Assembly (NCBI GenBank): GCA_022823865.1
Contig: JAJEHF010000002.1
Location: 115,145-179,144, forward strand
Reading direction: 5' to 3'
Source of the DNA: Bryobacterales bacterium
GTDB lineage: Bacteria > Acidobacteriota > Terriglobia > Bryobacterales > UBA6623
Length of the DNA stretch: 64,000 nucleotides
Part shown: in pieces, positions 49,493 to 57,805 of the stretch
How positions within the stretch are numbered: position 1 is the stretch's first letter
Layout: every line of letters begins with the position of its first letter
Program-made: the position numbers and the translations under genes
Notes under the pieces: model-generated
The model's input: only the letters and a program-made list of their open reading frames with translations
Database searches by the model: none
What the model was told of the DNA's origin: nothing

Positions 49493-49582
49493 GGATCAGG
49501 AACTCCTCTTTGCGTGCGGCGACCGGCCTTCGGCGTGGGCTGGATCTGTCAAACACAGATACACGAAAAGCCCCTGACGCCC

Positions 49583-49596
49583 GCAGCATATGCTGC
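49583..49596. promoter_or_regulatory. 14-bp palindrome upstream of mod
   Basis: GCAGCATATGCTGC is a perfect palindrome in the short gap between the PIN gene end (49653) and the mod start (49492), 91-104 bases before the mod ATG. It could be a site for a dimeric regulator of mod; no regulator gene is seen nearby. Confidence 0.35.
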
Positions 49597-49652
49597 TGCC
49601 CGTAGCTGGCTCACCGCTGCCGCGATAGTACTCGCCATCGTCCATTCGATTC

Positions 49653-50024
49653 TCAGGAAGTGGCAGCATAAGCAACCCCGAGATCGTCGGCGATCCCGCT
49701 CAGCTTAGTGTCCCGTGTCCAAAGTGCGGTGCCGGACCGACCGAGCACCGAACAGAGAAGATGTGCATCGATAAAGCCGATTCCCCTACCAACTAGGCCT
49801 CTCCGTTCAATCATCAACCGAACCTCCGCATGTTCGCACTCGTTGATGGCAGGCAGGTCGCTCAGACTCCGCAAGACTACCTCGCGGTTCCGTAAACGAC
49901 CACAAGCGATCTCGCCGACGACCATCGCGTGCATCAGCACTTCTCGGGCATCCAGCAGTTCGCGGAGGTGAGCCTCGGGACTGTGCAGATGATCGATCCA
50001 CACCGAGGTATCCACCAAGATCAT
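49653..50024 (-). CDS. PIN-domain ribonuclease, VapC-like toxin
   Basis: 123 residues, the usual size for VapC. The four acidic metal ligands are present: Asp5 (LVDTSVWIDHL), Glu38 (VVGEIACGRL), Asp86 (GFIDAHLL) and Asp105 (WTRDTKL). VapC toxins cleave tRNA or rRNA and need a VapB antitoxin, normally encoded directly upstream with a short overlap. Here the gene directly upstream is the type III res, and their overlap (ATGA at 50021-50024) takes the place where the antitoxin should be. No VapB-like frame is visible on either side, so the toxin is either orphaned or neutralised by another protein. Confidence 0.85.
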   Translation of the reverse strand: MILVDTSVWIDHLHSPEAHLRELLDAREVLMHAMVVGEIACGRLRNREVVLRSLSDLPAINECEHAEVRLMIERRGLVGRGIGFIDAHLLCSVLGRSGTALWTRDTKLSGIADDLGVAYAATS

Positions 50025-53000
50025 TCCGCAGGCTCACTTCGTCGTCGCGGAATGTACTCCAGGCCAGGTTCGCGCCCGCCAGCTTCGGCCAACCACTTCG
50101 CGGCAGCGATCTCAGCGGGCGATCGGAACTGTGTAACCATGCGGTCGAATTCGGCTTCCACCTTGGAACCGAACTCCGCTTCCATCGTATTGACATCTCG
50201 GAACTCCGCGAATGCCCACCGGCCCCACGTGCCGAGATTGTTGACGCCCGGCACCCAATAGGTGGTCATCGTCTCCTTCTTGTCCTTCGCGTCCTCCCCT
50301 CGGTAGCCCTTGATCTCGACGATCAGATTCAGCGGATCGTCGTCCTCTCGACTTCTTTGCAGGACCACGATGAAATCAGGGAAGTAGGTTCGCGTTTCTG
50401 AGCCATGGCGGTAAGGCACCTCCAGCCCTAGTCCGTGATTCTTGACATAGGCACGCACTCTGGGATGCGCCTCGGCGACACGGCAGAACTCTGCCTCCCA
50501 GTCGCTGTCGCAGACAGCGAAATTGATGTGGCAGCGCCGCGGATGGGTCTCCCAGAGGTTCTTCTTCGAAGTGGCGAATCGGACATCGGCCGTCGAGCCA
50601 AAACGGTTGTAAGGGTCGAGCACGGCCTTGACCGGGCGTTCGTCGCTGTGACGCGCAACGATGGCGTTGGTGATGCGCTCGCAGGCCATGTCGGCTAGTT
50701 CCGGGTACATTAGCTGTGCCGGATGCGTTCCTCCTTTGCATCGGAGATGGTCATCCAGCCATTGCCCTGTGATCTGCTTTATCTGGCCGAACAAATGGAG
50801 CTTGGGATCCTCGCCGGAATCGCGCCACTTGGTCTGCAGCAGCCGCTTGGTCAGGTGAAACAGAAGCGTCGAGCGCCTGAGACTGTTCGTATGGACGAGG
50901 TCAAGATTGACACCTTGGCCAATGATGCCCTCGTTGCGAGTGTTCGAAGGGCCGACGAGGTCGGGGGTGAGTTCCAGTGTCGAATCCTCACCGAAGGTTG
51001 CGGACAAGCGTTCGTCGGGCAATTGAACGCGGTAGCCTGCAACGCGAGGAAATCGAATCTCGCATCGGTCGCGTTCCGGACGGACCGCGTGGACCTGCAC
51101 GACAGAGTGCGGCGGTTGCGGCGGGCCGACCACTGGCTTGGCCGTGAAATCGAACGGGATGCCGAGCACATCGGCATACTCGACATCCAGACGGCCGTCT
51201 TCATTGAGATCGTAGGACTGTCGCCGCAGCGCACGTCCGACGACCTGCTCGCATAGAAGCTGGGTGCCGAACGCTCGCACGCCCAGCACATGGGTGACGG
51301 TGTTGGCGTCCCAGCCTTCCGTCAGCATTGAGACAGAGACGACACAACGGGTCGCGCCGCCAAGTCGGCCGACTTTTCCCACGGTGTTCATCACTTCGCG
51401 CAGCACATCTTGGTCAGATAGGTTTTCGGCCTGCTGGCGGTCGCCGGTGCGCTCTACGATCTCACGGCGGAACCGCTCAATCTCGTCAGCGGCGAGTTTA
51501 CGGAAGTTCGGTTGGAGCGCCTGGCCCGACTCGAGTTGCTCGGTGTCGATCAACAAGGTCCTCGGGCGGCCATACGCCGCACCGTTCTCGTCAAAATTGC
51601 GAAACAACTCAAGGCGTCCGTTTTCCAGAGTCGTAGAACCATCGGGACGCTGGCGATGGAAACCGGCAATGTAGTCGTAGACCAGCTTCGAGGCTGAAGT
51701 GTTGTTGCAAACGACGATGAAGCAAGGCGGGACATCGATACCCGCTTCCTGCCAGAGTCGGAAGGTCTTCTCGTAATGGCCATAAAGGGCTTCCAATGCC
51801 GTCTTCAGCGTGATCGGGATCTTGAGGGGGTCAAGGTCCTGGGCAGTGGCCCGACCCTTTCTTGGCATTTGCTTGCCAATGTGATCCCACAAGTTCCGGA
51901 GTTTCGGCATATCGCCGCCGGGAATGTTGTCCGCTACGGGCACACGCGGAAGCTTGACAATGCCGCACTCAATCGCATCCATGAGCGAGAAGTCGCACAT
52001 GGTCCAAGGGAAGAGCGTACCCTCTGCATAACCTGAACCGCGCAAGAAGAACGGCGTTGCCGAGAGATCGACAACACGAGTCAGGCCCAGCTTCTCCTTA
52101 ACTGCCTCCAGACCGGAAATCCATAGTCGCGCTGCCTCTCGGTTCTTCTCGGCATCCTTGCGGTCATCGCCCTTCAAATCGCCTTCGTCGTCCTCGCCCG
52201 GTTTCTCCCGATAGCAGTGGTGCGCCTCGTCGTTCAACGCGAGCACGTTCTTCATGCCCATCAGCTCCGGCATGACTCGCTGGAGCATCTGGCCGGTACT
52301 TTCTAGCGAGCGCAACTCGGGGCCGCGGCCTTGGAGCAAGTTGCGACCGCCCTTTGAGATCGCCATCATTTCACGGGGCTTGAAAGCGTGGAAATTAGTG
52401 ATGACAATTTTCGCCCGGTCCAGATCGCCCAGCATATCGTTGGGCACGAGTTCGCGACGCCGGTAATAGCTGTCCGGGTCATTGGGCTGGAGCACACGCA
52501 GGCGGTCTCTGATGGTGATCCCAGGGGTAACCACCAAGAATCCGCGAGTGTAGCGCCGGCTGCCTGGGTGGCGGACCGCATTGATCGTCTGCCACGCGAT
52601 CAGCATCGCCATGACCGTAGTTTTCCCAGCACCGGTGGCGAGCTTCAGCGCCAGCCGTGCGAGGCCCGGATTCGCCGCGTCGTTCGCCTCTTCTAGATGG
52701 TCTAGAAATCGTTTCCCCGACTTCCCTATCGACGGCGCAACTTCAGTCAGCCAGATGACGGTCTCGATGGCCTCGACCTGGCAGAAGAAAGGCCGGAGAT
52801 TGCTGAACTTGTGGTGGCGCCAATGTCTGAGCAGCCGGGCCGTCTCGGGCGTTACCCGCCATTGTGCGGAATCTGGCAACGTCCGCCAGCGGTCGACCTC
52901 GTAGCGGACACCGTCAATGATCTCCGTCAGGTTGTATTGCTGACCACCGTGTTCGAGTTTCCGCGCGGCCTCTTCGAGAACCAGCTTTTGTTGGCCATTA

Positions 53001-53158
53001 CGAAGCTTCTTCGGCTTCGGGATCGGCGTGATGAACGAGACGCGCCGCCGCTGATTGACTACTTTGTGTGTCGGCTGGCCGCTCTTATCGAGCTCCCAAT
53101 GAGACGACGGATATTCGTAAGGAGAATTCAGGATCGGGGATTCGAAGAAGCTCGCCAT
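50021..53158 (-). CDS. res: Type III restriction enzyme, helicase-nuclease subunit (Res)
   Basis: 1045 residues from the ATG at 53158; a further in-frame extension to 53251 does not look coding. Superfamily 2 helicase motifs are present: Walker A LKLATGAGKTTVMAMLIAWQ, DEAH in VLALNDEAHHCYRE, VVDLSATPFFLRGSG and motif VI CEQVVGRALRRQSYD. Near the C-terminus a PD-x-ExK nuclease is visible (RTYFPDFIVVL ... LNLIVEIKGYRG). From memory it resembles a group of stand-alone DEAD/DEAH restriction helicases that are paired with Mod. It should cut DNA lacking Mod methylation after ATP-driven communication between sites. The stop overlaps the PIN start. Confidence 0.9.
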   Translation of the reverse strand: MASFFESPILNSPYEYPSSHWELDKSGQPTHKVVNQRRRVSFITPIPKPKKLRNGQQKLVLEEAARKLEHGGQQYNLTEIIDGVRYEVDRWRTLPDSAQWRVTPETARLLRHWRHHKFSNLRPFFCQVEAIETVIWLTEVAPSIGKSGKRFLDHLEEANDAANPGLARLALKLATGAGKTTVMAMLIAWQTINAVRHPGSRRYTRGFLVVTPGITIRDRLRVLQPNDPDSYYRRRELVPNDMLGDLDRAKIVITNFHAFKPREMMAISKGGRNLLQGRGPELRSLESTGQMLQRVMPELMGMKNVLALNDEAHHCYREKPGEDDEGDLKGDDRKDAEKNREAARLWISGLEAVKEKLGLTRVVDLSATPFFLRGSGYAEGTLFPWTMCDFSLMDAIECGIVKLPRVPVADNIPGGDMPKLRNLWDHIGKQMPRKGRATAQDLDPLKIPITLKTALEALYGHYEKTFRLWQEAGIDVPPCFIVVCNNTSASKLVYDYIAGFHRQRPDGSTTLENGRLELFRNFDENGAAYGRPRTLLIDTEQLESGQALQPNFRKLAADEIERFRREIVERTGDRQQAENLSDQDVLREVMNTVGKVGRLGGATRCVVSVSMLTEGWDANTVTHVLGVRAFGTQLLCEQVVGRALRRQSYDLNEDGRLDVEYADVLGIPFDFTAKPVVGPPQPPHSVVQVHAVRPERDRCEIRFPRVAGYRVQLPDERLSATFGEDSTLELTPDLVGPSNTRNEGIIGQGVNLDLVHTNSLRRSTLLFHLTKRLLQTKWRDSGEDPKLHLFGQIKQITGQWLDDHLRCKGGTHPAQLMYPELADMACERITNAIVARHSDERPVKAVLDPYNRFGSTADVRFATSKKNLWETHPRRCHINFAVCDSDWEAEFCRVAEAHPRVRAYVKNHGLGLEVPYRHGSETRTYFPDFIVVLQRSREDDDPLNLIVEIKGYRGEDAKDKKETMTTYWVPGVNNLGTWGRWAFAEFRDVNTMEAEFGSKVEAEFDRMVTQFRSPAEIAAAKWLAEAGGREPGLEYIPRRRSEPAE

Positions 53159-53659
53159 GCCAATGTCGATCGATCGTGCCCGCCAAGCCTCCACTATACA
53201 CACGGCTCTTGTGATGGACTCGCTTGCCTGTCGGTACCATAGTCTACTCACGAAAGCGCAACGCTAATCGTGATTGAAGCCGGAGGACCTGCAGGGTGTG
53301 GCATCCGTTCGATACATGCATAGCGAAACACCCCTCGCAGGGTCATTGAGATGAACGATCTTCGAGCCGACCTTCGGGTCGAGCAAGTGCAGCTCGGCCT
53401 GCCCAAGTCAATGCAGTCTCACTTCAACGAGAAGATCTATTCGTTATCACCGTAGTGTTCCGACATGGCAGCAGCTGGAGGCGACAGCCTCGGCCGCCTC
53501 ACATGTACGGCTGAGGTGCTGGCCTGGCGGTGCCGGGCCGGCGTATTTCGCCGCGGTTGTGAGGAGCTAGGCCGCAGCCAAGCAAGGGCTTCACTGCCGG
53601 GTCCTGCCTCCGAGGCCCACTGCTATACTTCGCAAGGCGAAACGACCGCCGACAGCAGC
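53159..53659. other. Intergenic region between res and the Uma2 gene
   Basis: About 500 bases between divergent genes. One 34-codon frame (53351-53455, MNDLRADLRVEQVQLGLPK...) is short and unsupported. The remainder has no clear gene; the promoter of the type III RM operon should lie at its left end. No repeats seen. Confidence 0.4.
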
Positions 53660-54589
53660 ATGGCCATAACCGAAGCACGCCCCCTGACAGCGCCCCCAGA
53701 TGCCGACATGTACCCGTACTCGGACGGCAAGATCATGGCCGAGACGGGCTTGCACGTCGACGCCATCCTATATGCGCTGGCGACTCTGCGGAACTGGTTC
53801 GCGAGTCACGTCCGCGTGCAGGTGGGTGCGAACATGTTCGTCTACTACCAAGAGGGCGACGCGAGCAAGCGTCTGACGCCGGATCTGTTCGTGGTGCGGG
53901 GGCTGGAGGCGCTGCCGGAGCCCTCCTTTAAGATCTGGGAGGCGGGACGGCCGCCGACCTTCGTGCTGGAGGTAGCCTCGCCCTCGACGGAGAAGCGGGA
54001 CCGGGACGAGAAGCAGGCCCTGTACGCGTCGATGGGAGTGGAGGAATACTGGCGCTTCGCTCCGAAGGGATTCCTCCAAGATCTCGAGCGGGAACGGGTG
54101 CGCCTAGTGGGAGGAGTGCTACAGGGGCTGGGGTACGCGCCTTTGGAAAGCGCTCCGGACGGATCGATTCGCAGCGAGGTATTGGGGCTGGATATCCGCG
54201 CTGACGAGCAGCCGGAGACTCGTCATCTGCTGCGTTTCCGGGATCCGGAGACGGGGCAAGACCTGCTGACGTTTGGTGAGTTGCAGGAGGCGCGGATCGA
54301 GGAAGCGGCGGGCCGACGGGAGGCAGAAACGAAGCTGCGGCAGGAAGCGGCAAGCCGACGCGAGGCAGAGGGCAAGCTGCGGCAGGAGGCCGCAAGCCGA
54401 CGCGAGGCAGAGCGGCTCCAGCGCGAGGCGGAAAACAGGTTGCGGGAGGAAGCGGCGAGCCGAGGCAAAGCCGAGCGCGCACAGCGCGAAGCAGAGCGGG
54501 CAGAGCGCGCGGCGACCACGGCGAAGCGAGATGCCGAAGTGGAAGTCGCTCGCCTTAGGGCGCAGGTTGCCAGACTCAAGAGGGGTTAA
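53660..54589 (+). CDS. Uma2-family (DUF820) putative endonuclease with repetitive coiled-coil tail
   Basis: 309 residues from the ATG at 53660. The first ~200 residues form the Uma2/DUF820 fold (restriction-endonuclease-like): ASKRLTPDLFVVRGLEALPEPSFKIWEAGRPPTFVLEVASPSTEKRDRDEKQALYASMGVEEYWRFAPKG, with the PD..ExK-like acidic residues (TPDLFVV, LEVASPSTEKRD). The last ~100 residues are a charged coiled coil built from repeats such as LRQEAASRREAEGK. Uma2 proteins are greatly expanded in some phyla and their role is unsettled. A second member starts at 63373. Confidence 0.85.
   Translation: MAITEARPLTAPPDADMYPYSDGKIMAETGLHVDAILYALATLRNWFASHVRVQVGANMFVYYQEGDASKRLTPDLFVVRGLEALPEPSFKIWEAGRPPTFVLEVASPSTEKRDRDEKQALYASMGVEEYWRFAPKGFLQDLERERVRLVGGVLQGLGYAPLESAPDGSIRSEVLGLDIRADEQPETRHLLRFRDPETGQDLLTFGELQEARIEEAAGRREAETKLRQEAASRREAEGKLRQEAASRREAERLQREAENRLREEAASRGKAERAQREAERAERAATTAKRDAEVEVARLRAQVARLKRG
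54298..54500 (+). repeat. Tandem repeats encoding the Uma2 coiled-coil tail
   Basis: Units of about 42-45 bases recur imperfectly, each encoding a variant of GRREAETKLRQEAAS (for example at 54310, 54352 and 54397). The repeats make a Glu/Arg/Ala-rich heptad-like helix. Copy number is likely variable between strains, by slippage or recombination. Confidence 0.65.
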
Positions 54590-54855
54590 GGTCGCGGTTC
54601 AAATAGTGTGCTCTGACGCGGTTGCGCCGTTGACTGCGCGCATCGTTCTTGCAACGCTTGGTGCCATCGCAGCTCCGCAGGCCATCCTCGAGAAGAGTGC
54701 TTGAATGCCTCGGCCGAAAACGTGCGGGTCGAGACGCTGCCGCGTCACTTGACGTCCGCAAACGTGACCGTGGACTCGACAGGCGAATGGCGCCCGATGA
54801 GGCTCTCGATGAACAAGTCCGGCTGCCCAAGAATCGAGCGGTTGCGCAACAGTCG

Positions 54856-56010
54856 TTACATGAAGACCATGTCGGAATAGTTGCCGGGTGGAGTGGCCTG
54901 TCCGCGCGGGACGGTGTACTTGCGAACCGTGTCTTGGTTCAGCTCGATACCCAATCCCGGCCCTTGCGGCAGCTCGACCTGACCTTCCGTGACACGCGGT
55001 CCAAGAATGAGCAGTTCTTCGATGAACGGATTTCCGGTCTGATCCACCTCTACGGTCAGGGCATGGGGAGTCGCCGCCACCAAGTGCATGTTGGCTGTCA
55101 GCGCCACCGCGTCGCTCCAAGTGTGCGGCGCGACCCTGACATCTCGGTCAGCCGCGTCCGACGCGATGCGCAGCGCCTCGGTCAGTCCTCCGCAACGGCA
55201 GCAATCCGGCTGCGCGATCTCGACCACTCCGCCATCGATCAGCTCCTTGAAGCCTTGCCGCCCGAATTCGTTCTCGCCGGCGGCCAGCGGAATCCCCGGG
55301 ATGCTGGGCCGCAGGGCCCTGAACGCTTCGGGCTGCTCCGGGGCGAAGGGCTCCTCCAGCCAGAACACCCCGGCCGCGAGCCAGTCCGGAGCCATCCGGC
55401 GCGCCTCGCTGAGCGAATAGCGGGCATTGCCATCGACCATCAGGCGTGCCTCCGGACCGATCGTGTCGCGCACGGCGCTCAACGCTGCCCGATCATAGTC
55501 CGGATCTTTTCCCAGCCGCATCTTGACGGCGCGGAAACCGCGTGCGAGATGTCGCTGCGCCTCGTCCCTGAGTTCGCCGATCTCGCGCTGCCAGAGCAGC
55601 CCGCTGGCATACGCCGGGACTGCCGCCCTGGCTGAGCCGAGCATCTCGCAGATCCGCTTTCCCTCGACTTTGCCCCGGATGTCCCAAAGGGCGATATCAA
55701 TGCCGCCGAGAGCCGATACCGCGGCACCCTTGCGCCCGTACCAGCGCGTCAGCGCGTAGCAGCGCTGCCAGCAGGCCTCGATCTCAAGCGGATCAGCGCC
55801 CACTAGAAGAGGACGCAGCTGGCCCTCGATGATCGTCCGCACCAAGTCCGGATGCGAATAGACCGAGCCCAGCCCCTCGACGCCTTCGTCGGTGCAGACC
55901 TTGACCAGGGTCGTCAGGCGGCCCGTGCAGGTTCCGCCCGCATAACGAAATCGTCGCTCGGGCGCGTACTCGAACCGCAGGTTGATGACCTCGATGTCGC
56001 GAATCTTCAT
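54856..56010 (-). CDS. Enolase-superfamily enzyme (mandelate racemase/muconate lactonizing-like)
   Basis: 384 residues from the ATG at 56010. N-terminal capping domain (IRDIEVINLRFEYAPERRFRYAGGTCTGRLTTLVKVCTDEGVEGLGSVY) and a TIM-barrel with metal ligands Asp193 (LMVDGNARY), Glu219/220 (WLEEPF) and Glu246 (LAAGENEFG), plus His296 in HTWSD. The second-strand base is KMR (163-165) where mandelate racemase has KxK, so the second lysine is replaced by Arg; this occurs in some sugar-acid dehydratase subgroups. Likely acts on an acid sugar or related carboxylate. The SSS transporter ends 29 bases upstream on the same strand, so uptake and conversion are probably co-transcribed. Confidence 0.88.
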   Translation of the reverse strand: MKIRDIEVINLRFEYAPERRFRYAGGTCTGRLTTLVKVCTDEGVEGLGSVYSHPDLVRTIIEGQLRPLLVGADPLEIEACWQRCYALTRWYGRKGAAVSALGGIDIALWDIRGKVEGKRICEMLGSARAAVPAYASGLLWQREIGELRDEAQRHLARGFRAVKMRLGKDPDYDRAALSAVRDTIGPEARLMVDGNARYSLSEARRMAPDWLAAGVFWLEEPFAPEQPEAFRALRPSIPGIPLAAGENEFGRQGFKELIDGGVVEIAQPDCCRCGGLTEALRIASDAADRDVRVAPHTWSDAVALTANMHLVAATPHALTVEVDQTGNPFIEELLILGPRVTEGQVELPQGPGLGIELNQDTVRKYTVPRGQATPPGNYSDMVFM

Positions 56011-56039
56011 GGCACAATCGCTCGCCCCGTCCTGTTGGC

Positions 56040-57785
56040 CTACCAGAACACAACGAAACTCAAGACTGCGCCGAGAGCGACGATCGCTCCAGCCAAGAGT
56101 ACCGGCACTGTCGTGGAACGCTGGTCGCCATACGTAACGGCAATCGCGGCGCGGCTGTCGCGCAGCCAGCCTTCCGATGCCAGATCCCGGGGCTGGCTGG
56201 AAGGCTCCCAGCCGCGCACGGCCGATACGGCCAGCATCGCGGCGACTGTGAGCAGCAGGCTGATGACGGTGCTGGCATAGTTGTTCACCAGCGTGGCAGG
56301 CAAGACCGCTACGCCGAAACGGAGGGCCACCATGGGAGCCAACAACTTGAGCGTTCCGTAAACGATTCCCACCGCAAGCCCCCAAGTCGCGCTGGAGCGG
56401 TGAACTCGGGTGAACGCCCCCATCAGATAGACCGCCAGCAGCGGCACGACAAACGCCCCCACCCAGTCCAGAAACACCATCAGCATGCCCCGCTCTTGCA
56501 TCATCAGGGGCACGAACGCGAAGGCCCCCAAGATCACAACGGGCGTGAGCCAGCGGCTAGCCGACACGAAGTAGCTGTCAGGCCGGTCCTTAACGAACAA
56601 GCGTGCAAGAACGTCGCGCACGAGCAGGGACGGCACGGTTGAGCCAATCGAGTCGAAGGTCGAAAAACAAGCGGCGACCACGCCCGCCACGATCATGCCG
56701 CGCAGTCCGGCCGAAGTGAGTTCCCGCACGACCAGAGGGAACGTCGAGTCCCGCACCTGCAACTCCGCAGCCAGCGGCATCAAGCTCGGGTCGGGAAAAA
56801 GCGCCCGGCCGAAGATGCCGACCGACAGGTTGGTGAAGTTAAGGACCAGCAATACGAGTCCCGAAACGACTACGGCCATGCGCAAGTCCCACTCGCTGCG
56901 CGCCCCGAACAGGCGCATGGACTGCGTGTGGTTAACCACGGCGTAGCCCAGGCCGATAATCAGCCAAGCCAGCGAAACCAGCCAAGCCGGGCTCCACGTG
57001 ACGATTTCCTCCCCGCCCGGACTCAGCTCGCCACCGATGAGAAGGCGCCTCGCTACCGTCTCCGGCGACCCTCCGGCGACGCTCTGGACCGCGATGTCAT
57101 CGGTGCCAGCGTGCAGCAGTTGCGCCGACAGGCCGGGTTCGTGGCTCTCCAGTCGTTGGCCCGCGCCGCCCCAGCCGCCAACAGCCATCCAGACAGTGCC
57201 AAACAGAGCGAGCGACGCAACGACCATGACAACGCTCTGCAGCGCATCCGTCATTGCCACCGCCCGCAGCCCGCCCAGCGACGTGTAGGCGGTTGCCAGC
57301 ACGGCGATCAGCACGACACCCCACCACGCATTCGTGCCCAAGCCGCAGACGATCGCCAGCAGGAGGTAGAGCGTGGTAGCGATGATCGCCAAGACCAGCG
57401 TGCGGTAGAGGGCCTGGACCAAGGCGCTGATCACACGGGCGGAGAGACTGAAGCGCGCCTCGAGGTACTCGGCATTGGTGTACATGCCAGCGCGGTACAT
57501 CGGGAGCGCGATCCAGTTGGCGAGCAGGAACCAGCCCAGAGTGACGCCGACCCAATTGGTGACCAGATAGCTCATACCGACGGCGTACGTGCCACCGGCA
57601 TCAGCCACCAGATCGCTGGCATCGATAGCGGTGGCGTAAAGCGAAAGCCCGATCATCCACCACGGCAAGCTCCGCCCCGCCAAGAACCAATCGGAGCTGG
57701 TCTTGGTGTCGCGCCCGCGAATAATTCCGTAAAGGATGATCCCAGCGTTGAGCGCGACGACGATGGCCCAATCGATCGCGCTCAT
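56040..57785 (-). CDS. Sodium:solute symporter (SSS family)
   Basis: 581 residues with about 13-14 membrane segments. The family start (VVALNAGIILYGIIRGRDTKTSSDWFLAGRSLPWWMIGLSLYATAIDASDLVADAGGTYAVGM) and the Na+-site region (AYTSLGGLRAVAMTDALQSVVMVVASLALF) are typical of sugar/carboxylate SSS transporters. The enolase-superfamily gene follows after 29 bases, suggesting a shared sugar-acid-type substrate. The start lies 20 bases from the oppositely oriented PSD1 start, so the two promoters must overlap the coding region of the opposite gene. Confidence 0.92.
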   Translation of the reverse strand: MSAIDWAIVVALNAGIILYGIIRGRDTKTSSDWFLAGRSLPWWMIGLSLYATAIDASDLVADAGGTYAVGMSYLVTNWVGVTLGWFLLANWIALPMYRAGMYTNAEYLEARFSLSARVISALVQALYRTLVLAIIATTLYLLLAIVCGLGTNAWWGVVLIAVLATAYTSLGGLRAVAMTDALQSVVMVVASLALFGTVWMAVGGWGGAGQRLESHEPGLSAQLLHAGTDDIAVQSVAGGSPETVARRLLIGGELSPGGEEIVTWSPAWLVSLAWLIIGLGYAVVNHTQSMRLFGARSEWDLRMAVVVSGLVLLVLNFTNLSVGIFGRALFPDPSLMPLAAELQVRDSTFPLVVRELTSAGLRGMIVAGVVAACFSTFDSIGSTVPSLLVRDVLARLFVKDRPDSYFVSASRWLTPVVILGAFAFVPLMMQERGMLMVFLDWVGAFVVPLLAVYLMGAFTRVHRSSATWGLAVGIVYGTLKLLAPMVALRFGVAVLPATLVNNYASTVISLLLTVAAMLAVSAVRGWEPSSQPRDLASEGWLRDSRAAIAVTYGDQRSTTVPVLLAGAIVALGAVLSFVVFW

Positions 57786-57805
57786 GCTACGCTTTGCCTG
57801 AAACC

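Noticed and set aside
54596..54855. Continuation of the enolase gene or a small gene between Uma2 and the enolase gene
   Set aside because: The stretch is short and no frame shows recognisable or well-composed protein sequence.
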